A stretch of 64,000 bases of DNA from Sepiola atlantica (GCA_963556195.1 OY744523.1:80033997-80097996); one strand, 5' to 3'; shown: positions 11,751 to 22,882, counted from the stretch's first letter. Notes: generated by a model from the sequence alone, not told the origin. Numbers and translations: made by a program.

Positions 11751-13871
11751 GTGGGTAAATGCAATGATAATGGTCAGCGACTACTAGAACTCTGTGCCTA
11801 CCATGACCTCTGCATTACCAACACATTCTTTGGTGCCAGGCCATATCACAGGGTGTCTTGGAGACATCCCAGGTCAGGGCGCTGGCACCAGCTTGACCTC
11901 ATCATTACTAGACGAAAGTACCTAAAACATTTCCTGATGTCTAGAGCCTACCATAGTGCCGCTTGTGATACGGATCATTCCTTAGTATGCAGCAAGGTTA
12001 AACTTCAACCCAAACATTTCTACCGCACTAAACAGGAGGGTATTGCGCGTATAGACGTTAGCAAGACTCAACACCCAAACCGCATGGCAGTATTCAACGT
12101 GATGTTTTCCTCCACCTTCAAAGGTGATCACAGTCGACCTGCATCTGAACAGTGGGAAACACTCAAGAACAACACCCACTCTACAGCTCTCAGGGCCTTT
12201 GGGAGGAGGCCAGGTTGTAAATGCAATGACTGGTATGATGCAAATTCTGCTACTCTCGATCCTCTGATTGAGGCAAAACGTTCATCCTTGCTTTCATACA
12301 AGGCCAACCCATTTCCCACATCGCTGGCTACACTGAGGTCTTCGAGAGGTGCAGTCCAAAAGGCTGTCAGAGAAGCTGCAAACAACTACTGGACGGACAT
12401 CTCCAAGACTATTCAGCCGGCGGCTGATATAGGCAACATGAAAAACATGTATGACGGGATCAGGAGAGCTACTAGACCCATAATCAACAAAACTTCACCA
12501 CTGAAGTCCAAGTCGGGTGAACCAATACTAGACAAAGTCAAACAGCTGGACAGATGGGTAGAACACTACTCCGAGCTTTACTCCAGGGACAACGTGGTAC
12601 ATCAGTCTGTCCTGGATGCCATTTATCATCTCCCCCTGATGCATGAGCTCGACGAGCAGCCTTCCATAGAAGAACTATCCAGGGCAATAGACAGACTGCC
12701 ATCTGGAAAAAACCCAGGAAAGGACTATATTCCAGCAGAGGTATTAAAAAGTAGAAAAGCTAGCCTGCTTCAGCCCTTTCATAACCTTTTGATACAGTGC
12801 TGGAGAGATGGTTCAGTGCCTCACGACATGAGAGACGCAAACATCATCACACTCTACAAACACAGAAGGGACCGCAGTGACTGTAACAACTACCGCAGTA
12901 TCTTACTGTTGAGCTTCGTTGGCAAGCTATTCGCACACATAGTACGACTGCGACTGCAGGTTCTTGCCGACCGAATTTACCCGGAATCTCTATGCGGCTT
13001 TCGTTCAGAGAGATCAACCATCGATATGATCTTTTCCCTACTCCAGCTGCAAGAGAAGTGCAGAGAGCAAAACCATCCTCTGTATCTCGCCTTTATAGAT
13101 CTGACCAAGGCGTTCGTTCTTGTGAGCAGAGACGGTCTATTCAAGATCCTCCCACTAATCGGATGCCCACCAAAACTCCTCAGCATCATAAGATCCTTTC
13201 ACGATGGCATGATGAGCACTGTACAGTTTAACGGCGACATGTCTGCTGGGTTCGGGGTGAAGAGCAGTGGCAAACACGGCTGTGTGTTGGCCCCGACACT
13301 CTTCAGCATCTTCTTCGCTATACTCCTGAAGCATACTTTCAAAAACACAGCGGATGCTATCTACCTTCACTCCAGATCTGATGGTAGTCTCTTCAACATC
13401 ACCAGGACAGTCCAGATCAGGGACATGCTGTTTGCCGATGATGCAGCCACAGCATCGCATCAGGAAGATGGTCTCCAAAGACTTATGGACAGGTTTGCTG
13501 ATGCTTGCAGCCTGTTCGGCCTCACCATCAGCCAGAAGAAAACCCAAGTTATGGGACAAGCAACTGCCTGCCCACCTAGCATTTCAATCCAAGGTTCACC
13601 ACTGGAGGTCATTCACCAGTTCCAGTCCCTAGGCTCCATTGCTTCAGATATCTTCTCATTGGACGTAGAGCTCAACAAAAGGATTGGTAAGGCATCCACA
13701 ACCCTCTCTAAACTAACTAAAAGAGTCTGGGAAAACAGCAACCTTACTACTTCTACCAAGATGGCCGTCTACAGAGTGTGCGTTGTCAGTGTCCTACTGT
13801 ATGGGAGTGAGTCCTTGACCACATACTCAACACAGGAAACTCCAGGTCTTTCATATGAGGTGCCTACGTAG
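11751..13871 (+). pseudogene. RTE-type LINE ORF2: endonuclease C-terminal half and reverse transcriptase
   Basis: An open frame of 706 codons. It starts inside the endonuclease (NTFFGARPYHRVSWRHP..., then DLIITRR and CDTDHSLV, the end of the fold). It continues through a linker into the reverse transcriptase: LPSGKNPGKDYIPAEVLK, YRSILLLSFVGKLF, FIDLTKAFVLVSRDGLF (motif A), a degraded GCVLAPTLFSIFF (motif B), and MLFADDAATA (motif C, catalytic FADD intact). In motif A the first catalytic Asp is present, but the Asp usually found after AF is Val. The frame runs off near 13838: the next conserved block (VFHMRCLRRILG) is in the +1 frame, which indicates a one-base insertion or equivalent indel. 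The apparent start Met is internal to the domain, not a true start. Confidence 0.9.
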
Positions 13872-14145
13872 GATACTTGGTATCACATGGCAGGACAAAG
13901 GGAATAACAATGATGTTCTGCAAAGAGCAGGCATTCCATCCATCTACTCTCTACTGCGTGAGCGACATCTGTGCTGGCTGGGCCATGTGTGCAGGATGGA
14001 TGATGAGCGCATCCCTAAAAACCTTCTCTACGGCAAGCTTGCCTTAGGCTCAAGAAAAAGGGGTCGTCCCCATCTCCGCTTCAAGGATGTCTGCAAGCAA
14101 GATATGAAGGCTTGCTCAATTGACATGAGAAGCCTCTGCAGCTGA
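13839..14145 (+). pseudogene. RTE-type LINE ORF2, post-RT segment
   Basis: After the frameshift the protein resumes with MRCLRRILGITWQDK, LLRERHLCWLGHVCRM and KRGRPHLRFKDVCKQDM, a C-terminal block common to RTE-like ORF2 proteins. Its frame ends at 14145. The expected continuation (AADRPAWRKQIRQG) begins one base out of register at about 14137, so a second single-base shift separates this part from the zinc finger. Confidence 0.85.
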
Positions 14146-14392
14146 CAGACCTGCCTGGAGGAAACAGATACGCCAGGGAATGATCATCAGTGAGAAGACC
14201 CTCCACGATGAAAATGCTGCGAAGAGAGCTAGAAGAGCGAACCTACAGGCAGACCAACAAGCCGAGGTGACACATTGCGCAACAGCTTTCGTATGTCAAG
14301 GCTGTAGTAGACCATGCAAATCAAGAATTGGTCTCTACAGTCACACAAAAAGATGCACACAGACAACATCCCAATACGGCACTGATCCATAG
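14137..14392 (+). pseudogene. RTE-type LINE ORF2 C-terminal zinc finger
   Basis: The frame encodes ADRPAWRKQIRQGM and then CQGCSRPCKSRIGLYSHTKR followed by Cys, a C2H2-like finger (Cys-x2-Cys followed by His and Cys) near residues 45-65 of the open segment, and ends at a stop at 14390-14392. This finger is typical of RTE C-termini, and its presence shows that the 3' end of the element is preserved. Confidence 0.8.
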
Positions 14393-14571
14393 TCGTTACG
14401 ACTGACGGATGCCAATACAATATATATACTATTAAAACTGTGGACGTTATTTGTTATCGTGTATGTTTGTCTTCGTGCACAATGGAGGACATTGCTAAAC
14501 GAAGTTGGAAGAAACAAATCCTTTATAACGTCACAAAGGGATGACATCATCCAGTAAAACAGGTTGAAGAT

Positions 14572-14944
14572 ATCAGGAAGTTTTCTCGGTCTTTTGGCTG
14601 AGATTAAAGTGTAGTATCTGTTCCGATGGATGCTACACTCCTTAGACCGATACCATCTTGGCCTTCGTGTCTTGATTCCGCCGATCTTAGGGATTGTTCT
14701 GTGCAGTCCTAGGAGGTCCACCCTCCCAGGCTTTGCCTTCTCACCCTTTGAGAAAGGGTTAGTTTATTGTTAATCGCCTGAGGCGCCTCTACCAGGGAAT
14801 GCCGACGGGGTTGCCCAGGCATTTTTTGTAGGCCAGAGTGCTCAACCTCTAGGGCGCTAGCTTTTCAATCCCACTTTCTGACCTTGTGTCACATCTTACC
14901 GCTGTGGGAGGGAGATAAACAAAAACAATTTTTAAATCAGGAAG
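14572..14944 (+). mobile_element. U2 snRNA-headed SINE with 9-bp target-site duplication
   Basis: The element proper is 14581-14935 (355 bp). Its first ~42 bases match U2 snRNA from about position 6: CTCGGTCTTTTGGCTGAG followed by GTGTAGTATCTGTTC, with three substitutions and one inserted base. This covers stem-loop I and the branch-point recognition string GTAGTA. The body after it does not match U2 and is rich in potential stems. The 3' end is A-rich (AAACAAAAACAATTTTTAA). A perfect duplication ATCAGGAAG flanks it at 14572-14580 and 14936-14944, the mark of LINE-mediated retrotransposition. I infer a SINE or chimeric retrocopy with a snRNA-derived head. Confidence 0.75.
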
Positions 14945-15933
14945 AGATCCTGTATGGCTGAAGTAACAAAAGGATGATGTCATCCATTAAAACAGAACAT
15001 AGTCATAAGTTATGATTAACTGAACAAATCAACCATCTCTCTCTTTTAGCTATCTATATATTTCTCTCACCCCTCTCACTATGTTGATCCAACCACTCTA
15101 ATATGTCTCTACTAGCATTTAAAGAAATGATGACTCTTTTTTTCAGCATAGTCATCTAATTTACATACGTGTCTGTACACACCACAAACACATATGTAAA
15201 TTAGATGGCAAAATAATAAATCTATATAATAACAATAATAATCCTATGCTCTATAATAAAGACAATGTGTATTTAAATTTATGTAATATATAGAAGACAT
15301 ATAAAATGTACTTCCTTCCCGTCACACAAGTAAATGTACTTCTCTCTTGATTCCGTCACAGACGAAAAGATTTCAAGTGTTATGGGGAAGGGAGAAAGCA
15401 AATTTCAAATCATCTCTCTCCACCCACTGTATGAAATGAATTTGCAAAGAAATCCTTCACTCTATTTCCATACTGAGACGTGTCCTTTCTTTTTTCCTTT
15501 CTTCTTTCTATATCAATTGATATTTTGTTTTTAACTTTTTCTTTCTTACTTCTTTTTTAAACTTCATCGATTTAGATGTTATTTTATATGAATATTAGTG
15601 CGAACACTGGCGAAGCATTTTTTTTCTCATTTTTGATGGGTGTACACACGTAAAAATAATAAAGATAATATACAAGTAAAGAGACTTATTATTTTTAGTT
15701 ATGCAAGAATGTCTTAAAGATATGACATCACAGTTTATACATAGGCAAATAAGCAAGATATAATATAAAACTTGGGGCATTTTTAAGAGAGCGAACAGAA
15801 CGAAAAAGGGGGTGAAAAAACAAATGTGCAACAAATAAATGTTACCAAAAGCAAAATAAGTTACTTCTACCTACCTAGGTAAGTTTATTTGTGTTTTAAC
15901 TTATTTTAAAGGGTTTGTTTTGTTAAAAATAAA
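14945..15933. other. AT-rich stretch, no gene recognised
   Basis: A string just right of the SINE (AAAGGATGATGTCATCCATTAAAACAG, split here as AAAGGATGATG and CATCCATTAAAACAG) repeats one just left of it, so the SINE landed in a small tandem duplication of about 64 bp. A 15-bp perfect inverted repeat lies at 15153-15167 / 15193-15207. No coding sequence is recognised. Confidence 0.5.
15153..15207. repeat. 15-bp perfect inverted repeat
   Basis: Arms CATCTAATTTACATA (15153-15167) and its exact complement (15193-15207), separated by 25 bp. It may be the remnant of a short foldback element. Confidence 0.7.
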
Positions 15934-18367
15934 AACAAGATTAGGATATCTGATTAGGGTTAGTGTGAGGGATAAGAACAGGATAGGATCTCTGGTTAGG
16001 GTTAGTGTGAGGGATGAGAACAGGATATGATGTCTGGTTAGGGTTAGTGTGAGGGATGAGAACAGAATAGGATCTCTGGTTAGGGTTAGTGTGAGGGATG
16101 AGAACAGAATATGATGTTTGGTTTGGGTGAGGGATGAGAACAGAATAGGATGTCTGGTGAGGGATGAGAACAAGATAGGATGTCTGGTTTTGGTGACGGA
16201 TGAGAACAGAATAGGATGCCTGGTTTGAGTGAGGGATGAGCACAGAATAGGATGTCTGGTGAAGGATGAGAACAGGATATGATGTCTGGTTTGGGTGAGG
16301 GATGAGAACAGAATAGGATGTCTGGTTTTTGTGAGGGATGAGAACAGGATAGGATGTCTGGTTTGGTGAGGGATGAGAACAGGATAGGATGTCTGGTTTG
16401 GGTGAGGGATGAGAACAGGATATGATGTCTGGTTTGGGTGAGGGATGAGAACAGAATAGGATGTCTGGTTTTGGTGAGGGATGAGAACAGGATATGATGT
16501 CTGGTTTGGGTGAGGGATGAGAACAGAATAGGATGTCTGATGAGGGATGAGAACAGAATAGGATGTCTGGTTTGGGTGAGAGATGACAAGAGGATATGGT
16601 GTCTGGTTTTGGTGACGGATGAGAACAGAATAGGATGCCTGGTTTGAGTGAGGGATGAGAACAGAATAGGATGTCTGGTTTGGGTAAGGGATGAGAACAG
16701 GATAAGATGTCTGGTTTGGGTGAGGGATGAGAACAGGATAGGATGTCTGGTTTGGGTGAGGGATGAGAACAGGATATGATGTCTGGTTTGGGTGAGGGAT
16801 GAGAACAGGATATGATGTCTGGTTTGGGTGAGGGATGAGAACAGAATAGGATGTCTGGTTTTGGTGAGGGATGAGAACAGGATAGGATGTCTGGTTTGGG
16901 TGAGTGATGAGAACAGGATAGGATGTCTGATGAGGGATGAGAACAGAATAGGATGCCTGGTTTGAGTGAGGGATGAGAACAGAATAGGATGTCTGGTGAG
17001 GGATGAGAACAGAATAGGATGTCTGGTTTGGGTAAGGGATGAGTACAGGATAAGATGTCTGGTTTGGGTGAGGGATGAGAACAGAATAGGATGTCTGGTT
17101 TGGGTGAGGGATGAGAACAGGATAAGATGTCTGGTTTGGGTGAGGGATGAGAACAGGATATGATGTCTGGTTTGGGTGAGGGATGAGAACAGAATATGAT
17201 GTCTGGTTTGGGTGAGGGATGAGAACAGAATAGGATGTCTGGTTTTGGTGAGGGATGAGAACAGGATATGATGTCTGGTTTGGGTGAGGGATGAGAACAG
17301 AATAGGATGTCTGGTTTTGGTGAGGGATGAGAACAGGATAGGATGTCTGGTTTGGGTGAGGGATGAGAACAGAATAGGATGTCTGGTTTGGGTGAGGGAT
17401 GAGAACAGGATATGATGTCTGGTTTGGGTGAGGGATGAGAACAGAATAGGATGTCTTGTTTTGGTGAGGGATGAGAACAGGATAGGATGTCTGGTTTGGG
17501 TGAGGGATGAGAACAGAATAGGATGTCTGGTTTTGGTGGGGAATGAGAACAGAATAGGATGTCTGGTTTGGGTGAGAGATGACAACAGGATATGGTGTCT
17601 GGTTTTGGTGACGGATGAGAACAGGATAGGATGTCTTGTTTGGGTGAGTGATGAGAACAGGATAGGATGTCTGATGAGGGATTAGAACAGAATAGGATGC
17701 CTGGTTTGAGTGAGGGATGAGAACAGAATAGGATGTCTGGTTTGGGTAAGGGATGAGAACAGGATAAGATGTCTGGTTTGGGTGAGGGATGAGAACAGAA
17801 TAGGATGTCTGGTTTGGGTGAGGGATGAGAACAGGATAAGATGTCTGGTTTGGGTGAGGGATGAGAACAGGATAGGATGTCTGGTTTGGGTGAGGGATGA
17901 GAACAGGATATGATGTCTGGTTTGGGTGAGGGATGAGAACAGGATATGATGTCTGGTTTGGGTGAGGGATGAGAACAGAATAGGATGTCTGGTTTTGGTG
18001 AGGGATGAGAACAGGATATGATGTCTGGTTTGGGTGAGGGATGAGAACAGAATAGGATGTCTGGTTTTGGTGAGGGATGAGAACAGAATAGGATGTCTGG
18101 TTTGGGTAAGGGATGAGAACAGGATAGGATGTCTGGTTTGGGTGAGAACAGGATAAGATGTCTGGTTTGGGTGAGGGATGAGAACAGAATAGGATGTCTG
18201 GTTTGGGTGAGGGATGAGAACAGGATATGATGTCTGGTTTGGGTGAGGGATGAGAACAGTATATGATGTCTGGTTTGGGTGAGGGATGAGAACAGAATAG
18301 GATGTCTGGTTTTGATGAGGGATTAGAACAGGATAGGATGTCTGGTTTGGGTTAGGGATGAGAACAG
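15934..18367. repeat. 36-bp minisatellite array, about 67 units
   Basis: The unit is GGATGAGAACAG.ATAGGATG then TCTGGTTTGGGTGAGG, 36 bp long. Because 36 is a multiple of three, long spurious reading frames stay open on both strands: reverse 16086-17585 with a 12-residue period and forward 16966-17163, for example. These should not be annotated as proteins. The left edge (15934 to about 16110) uses a 42-bp variant that carries GGTTAGGGTTAG. Truncated units and marker variants (for example GAGAGATGACAA at 16578 and 17574, 996 bp apart) suggest larger duplications inside the array. Confidence 0.95.
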
Positions 18368-18850
18368 GTCCAAAAAAGAGTCGGCAACTTAATAGGTCTA
18401 TCACTATCCACCAAGCTGCAGCCCCTGTCCCATCGCTGCAATGTTGCATCCTTGTGCCTCTTTTACAAGTACTTCAATGGGTTATGCTCCAATGAACTTG
18501 CTACTCTTGTGCCCCCCCTCCTCGATGTAAATGCGCTAGACCAACCCGACAATCAGCTAAATCACATCCATTCACTGTGGATGTCCTCAGATGCCGAAGA
18601 GCCTTCTACTCAAATAGCTTCTTTCCTTGTGCTGCCAGCCGCTGGAATTCCCTCACTGCTCCCTCTTTCCCCGACTGTACCGACATACAGAAATTTAAAA
18701 CTAATGTAAACAGACATCTTGCTGCACATCTCCCAACTTAGGATTACCTCCTAAACTTACACCCTAATTATGAGCAGCCCCTTACGTCTACAGTGGTGAC
18801 CTGTCTTGCTTGGGGTGAACTACGTTTAAAAAAAATGTGGTTTTATTTCT
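18368..18850 (+). mobile_element. 5'-truncated LINE copy abutting the minisatellite
   Basis: The sequence matches the LINE at 46.9-50.7 kb from the counterpart of 50182 onward (GTCCAAAAAAGAGTCGGCAA against GTTCAAAAAAGAGTCGCCAA) through the end of ORF2 and the 3' UTR (GGGGTGAACTA..GTT). By eye the identity is roughly 85%. The array stops exactly where the LINE begins. Frameshifts show it is dead. Confidence 0.9.
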
Positions 18851-19066
18851 GATCCCATTTAGAGCACCACTGTAGCTCTGCTAGCCTTAAATATAAACAT
18901 GAATACACATTTTGTAAATAAAAAGGTATTAATATTTTTTCTTGAAAAAGATAAAATTACAATTAACAAAATGAAGTATCTTCATATCCGAGATCTTTTG
19001 TGTTTGTTCAAGACGATCATAATAAGCAGTTGATCTCATTTGTTAATATAAGTTTTGTTGACATGA
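18851..19066 (+). other. Probable intron sequence upstream of the terminal exon
   Basis: AT-rich sequence leading to a pyrimidine-rich tract. Upstream exons of the host gene are not recognisable in the window. Confidence 0.4.
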
Positions 19067-19088
19067 TTTTTTTCTCTTTTCGTTTCAG
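19067..19088 (+). promoter_or_regulatory. Splice acceptor (polypyrimidine tract and CAG)
   Basis: TTTTTTTCTCTTTTCGTTTCAG is a strong 3' splice site: a near-continuous pyrimidine run ending in CAG at 19086-19088. The exon would begin at 19089, supplying the third base of a split codon. The coding frame is continuous from there to 22680. Confidence 0.75.
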
Positions 19089-22000
19089 ATTTACAAGTTC
19101 TCTTAAGACCATTGAAAAAGAAGAGTTTTCTCCCATGCACAACATAATCTCTCCTCCTGGTGTGAAAACTCGACTACGAAGGCAATCTTTTTTTGTTGGT
19201 AAAAGTATACCTAATGTATCATTCTCTGTAACAAACTCCTCTGTGAGTATATGTGTTTCTGAAAAAAAGAGTACACCTCAATCTGATCAGGGGAAAAGAG
19301 TATCACCCTCAAAGATGGTTACTAGGACAAAATCTTCTGATTCTGTTTCAAAAATAACCTCTTCCAAATCATCTACAGATGTTCTCTTTACAGGAACGAT
19401 GAAAGGTTTGAAGAAAAGTACTGCAGTGGAAACTGTAACGAAAACTAGAGAAAAATCTTTGGAACGAAATCAACTAGTAGATGCAACTAAAGCTTGCAAT
19501 TTACTTGAAACGGATGAAATAGTTGCCATCATTGATAATCAGCGTGGAAACCGTAAACGCAAATCTGCGAGTTCAATAGTTAATCCTGATGAAGAAAACA
19601 AACATATAAAATTTGATAGGCAACATCTCGAAGCAGATTCCGATCTGAGGAGGAGTCCCAGAATAGCTAGAATGAAAAGAAATAAAACTTTGAAGAACCT
19701 AAAAGAAAAAACATTAAATAAGACCCAGAAAAAGACAAAAAAAAATGATGGGAAAAAAAAAACTGAGAGTTTAATAAAAGATCGAGCTGAGACTGCAAAA
19801 GAAAATAAAGTTGAAAAAAGGACACCAAAAAAGAAAAAGTCGCCCATTAAAAGTAAGAAAGAAGTTGAGTCAGAAGTAAAAAGGAAAACTCAAGTAAAAG
19901 ATTCACCTACGAAAATGAGAACCCCACGTAAAAGTATGAGAAATCCTAAAGTTAGTGATGAGAAAAAGAAAGTGAGACTCTCCAAAAGTTTTGATGTGGT
20001 TGAAACCAAATTCACTGAAGTAACTGGAAAAAGGAAGAGAGGATCCTCCACTAACAGGAAATCTGTGAGGAAGGAAGAAGTTGAGCCAGAAATAAATGAG
20101 TCGCCTACTAGTGTTAAAACATCACGTAAAAGGCAAAGTATGAAAAATGCTTATGTTGACTTGGGAAAAAAGGATAGTGTTTTGGTTAAGATGAGCCCAA
20201 AGAAAGTGAAAATCAATCTAACTGAAGAAGAGAATAAAACTAACAAAGTATCTGAAAAAAGTGTCACTCTTACAACTGGAGCAGAACAGGCTGAAACTGA
20301 AAGGAATTCAGTCGAAATTGAAAATGCTGACAAACATGTTGAGGAAATAGAAAGTGAAACATCTGATGACGCTAAAGAAGAGAGGAAAGAAACCGCAATG
20401 AAATCTGTTCAAGTGGAAAAAGATAACAAGAAAGAGACAACTACTAAAAGAGTAACAAGACAAATGGCATCAACTGAGCAAATTGATTCTGGGAGGAAAA
20501 AAACGTTACAGAAAGGTAAGAAAACGTCTCCATCTAAAATGATCAGAGGCGCTGAAGTTGATTCACAAATTGTCAACAAATCTCAGGTGTCAGCTAAATC
20601 AGGAAAGACTAAGAAATCTATACAAAACAGAAATTCTCCAAAAACTAATTCTTCATTTCATAGAGCTATACAAAGCGATATTTCTGAGAAAGAGATCATT
20701 TCTCCAAATATTTCCTCAAAATGTTCAAAAAAAATTCTGAGAAAACCAACTCCAACAAGAGGAGTTAGTTGTAAAAAGATGAGTCAAAAGAAATCTGTTG
20801 CTGATGACAATGAGAGTAAACCTTCTGAAAATAAGGTTACAGACATTTCGGTCGAGATAAATTTTGAAAATAAACCTCAAGAATCTCTTTCTTCTACCGA
20901 TACGATTTTTAGCAAAATTAAACTTGTCCCCCAATCTTCCACTGAAAAACAGAATATTATTAAAGAAAGTATAGAATCTTGCAAATCTTCAAGCTGGTCT
21001 TTGAAAAGCTTGTTTAAGAATTTTGGGAAAAAAAGTTCCCAATGTGAAGTTCTACCAAAAGATAGAGAAGAAGCTAATGAGAATGTTTCAACGAGCAGAG
21101 AAATGTCTAGTGAAAAAGTACCTCCAGAGAGAACAGGATTATTTTCTCTACCTCTTTTATCTAGCACTCCAGATATTGCTAGGAAACCGCAAGCAGATGC
21201 TAAAACCTCTTTTACAAAGAGCTTGCAGAAGACAGTTTCAAATTTGTCACCATTTTCCTTCAAAAAGTCATTTGAATACACAAGGACATCTATAGCATCT
21301 GCAAACAATCAAACTATTGAGGAATCTGTGCAACTACAGAAAGTGGAACATAGCAAGGTGAACTATGAAGAAAAAACAATTGAAAATAATGAAACACAAA
21401 TGAACGTTGATACTCCTATAATGTCAAAGAAAATTGAAGAATCTTCACAATTGTTACTTGACAATCAAATGCAGTTTGAATGTCAAGAATCAGAAATGGA
21501 AAAAGATAAACAAGCTATGACCAATGATGATAGTTCCACTTGCGATTGCATTGATGTTGGATTTAATGCTTCTGTTTCAACTAAAGCAGAGAAATCAGCT
21601 AAGGAAACTTCAACTCTGAAAATGAATGTACATTATGAGTCACAGTCAGAAGACGAATTAGTTGTTGATGTAAATGAAGAATATGAATCTCATTTCTCTG
21701 AGCAAGAAGACTTAGTTACTGTTGGTAAAAGTATTCACTATGAATCACAACAATCAGAAGATGAAACTCATATGTCACAAGATGATCCAGAAGAAATTCT
21801 CAAAGAAGATGATACCAATGGCTTAGAGAAGCTCGATCAAGAAGCTGAGCAAGAAGACTTAGTTACTGTTGGTAAAAGTATTCACTATGAATCACAACAA
21901 TCAGAAGATGAAACTCATATGTCACAAGATGATCCAGAAGAAATTCTCAAAGAAGATGATACCAATGGCTTAGAGAAGCTCGATCAAGAAGCTGAGCAAG

Positions 22001-22680
22001 AAGACTTAGTTACTGTTGGTAAAAGTATTCACTATGAATCACAACAATCAGAAGATGAAACTCATATGTCACAAGATGATCCAGAAGAAATTCTCAAAGA
22101 AGATGATACCAATGGCTTAGAGAAGCTCGATCAAGAAGCTGAGCAAGAAGACTTAGTTACTGTTGCTAAGAATATTCACTATGAATCACAACAATCAGAA
22201 GATGAAACTCATATGTCACAAGATGATCCAGAAGAAATTCTCAAAGATGATACCAATGGCTTAGAGAAGCTCGATCAAGAAGCTGAGCAAGAAGACTTAG
22301 TTACTGTTGCTAAGAATATTCACTATGAATCACAACAATCAGAAGATGAAACTCGTATGTCACAAGATGATCCAGAAGAAATTCTCAAAGAAGATGATAG
22401 CAATGGCTTAGAGAAGCTCAATCAAGAAGCAAACAATATGTTAGAGCCAGAGAATATGTTCTTTGATAGCATGAAATCCCACTCTAACTCTCAGTCAAAG
22501 ATTGAAGATTGTGACATTATTTGCAAAGAACTTCATTATGAATCTCTGCAGTCAAATATCTTGGTATCTAAAATAGAGAATGATTGTAAAATATCAGAGA
22601 AGGAAGAGGAAGAAAATTTTGATGAAAATGCTTACAATGCTTCTTATTCTAATTATGGATTGCGATGTATCATCCTATAA
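19089..22680 (+). CDS. Terminal coding exon of a Lys/Ser-rich, probably nuclear protein with acidic C-terminal repeats
   Basis: The frame is open for 3.6 kb, far beyond chance, with unbiased codon use and no retroelement domains. The exon adds about 1,196 residues, stop TAA at 22678-22680. The first two thirds are basic and rich in Lys, Ser and Thr, with many S/T-P-x-K/R sites (RRSPRIARMKR, RTPKKKKSPIK, DSPTKMRTPRKS, MSPKKVK), a pattern expected of CDK-phosphorylated chromatin proteins, and several candidate nuclear localisation clusters (KRKR, KKKK). Two stretches near residues 290 and 370 of the open frame look like worn internal repeats. The last third is acidic and carries a five-fold 49-residue repeat. 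No catalytic domain is visible and I do not recognise the family; the composition alone recalls large mitotic scaffold proteins. The Met at 19000 lies upstream of the acceptor, in the intron, and is unlikely to be the start. Confidence 0.8.
21700..22430 (+). repeat. 147-bp in-frame tandem repeat, five copies, inside the exon
   Basis: Copies start at 21700, 21847, 21994, 22141 and 22285. The first four spacings are 147, 147, 147 and 144 bp, because copy 4 lacks one codon. Each encodes EQEDLVTV..., IHYESQQSEDET.MSQDD, PEEILKEDD and NGLEKLDQEA. The first three look almost identical in DNA; copies 4 and 5 share GK-to-AK and S-to-N changes. Diverged HYES motifs just before (VHYESQSEDE) and after (LHYESLQS) show an older motif that was amplified recently. 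Confidence 0.95.
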
Positions 22681-22876
22681 AACGGTTCTGTTCAGTTTTA
22701 TAATCACTCAGACAATTGTATGAGTTTTGGCAACGTTCAGAAAATATAAAAATAATTTGCTTGTGATTGCATTGGATATCATCAAATTAACCATATTTTT
22801 TTTTAGATCTCACTAAGAGCCTCGGCAATTTGAATAGTATCTTTCCTCATTTATTTTTTATTCTTCATTTAACTGC

Positions 22877-22882
22877 AATAAA
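22877..22882 (+). terminator. Poly(A) signal AATAAA
   Basis: A canonical hexamer about 200 bp after the stop codon of the host exon. Confidence 0.5.

Larger units (their letters stand above)
10490..14430 (+). mobile_element. RTE-type LINE retrotransposon, nearly full length, broken
   Basis: The order is a 5' region, an apurinic-type endonuclease, reverse transcriptase and a C-terminal zinc finger, all on the forward strand. The 5' boundary is placed just after the (TA)n tract and the 3' boundary near GACTGACGGATGCC (14401-14414). The element lies in rather GC-balanced sequence unlike its surroundings. Several frameshifts and stops separate the parts, so this copy cannot make a full protein. 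RTE elements use one ORF with endonuclease and reverse transcriptase for target-primed reverse transcription. The clade is judged from the endonuclease/RT style and the C-terminal Cys/His finger. Confidence 0.85.

Noticed and set aside
16086..18449. Long reverse-strand open frames (499 and 255 codons)
   Set aside because: They are produced by a 36-bp tandem repeat whose period is a multiple of three. The opposite strand is open too, and there is no start context or domain.
19000..19088. Start codon at 19000 for the host protein
   Set aside because: A strong polypyrimidine-CAG acceptor at 19067-19088 lies between it and the conserved-looking coding sequence, so the Met is most likely intronic.
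19089..22680. Assignment to Ki-67 or a similar named protein
   Set aside because: Only composition and S/T-P sites resemble such proteins; no diagnostic PP1-binding or FHA sequence was found.
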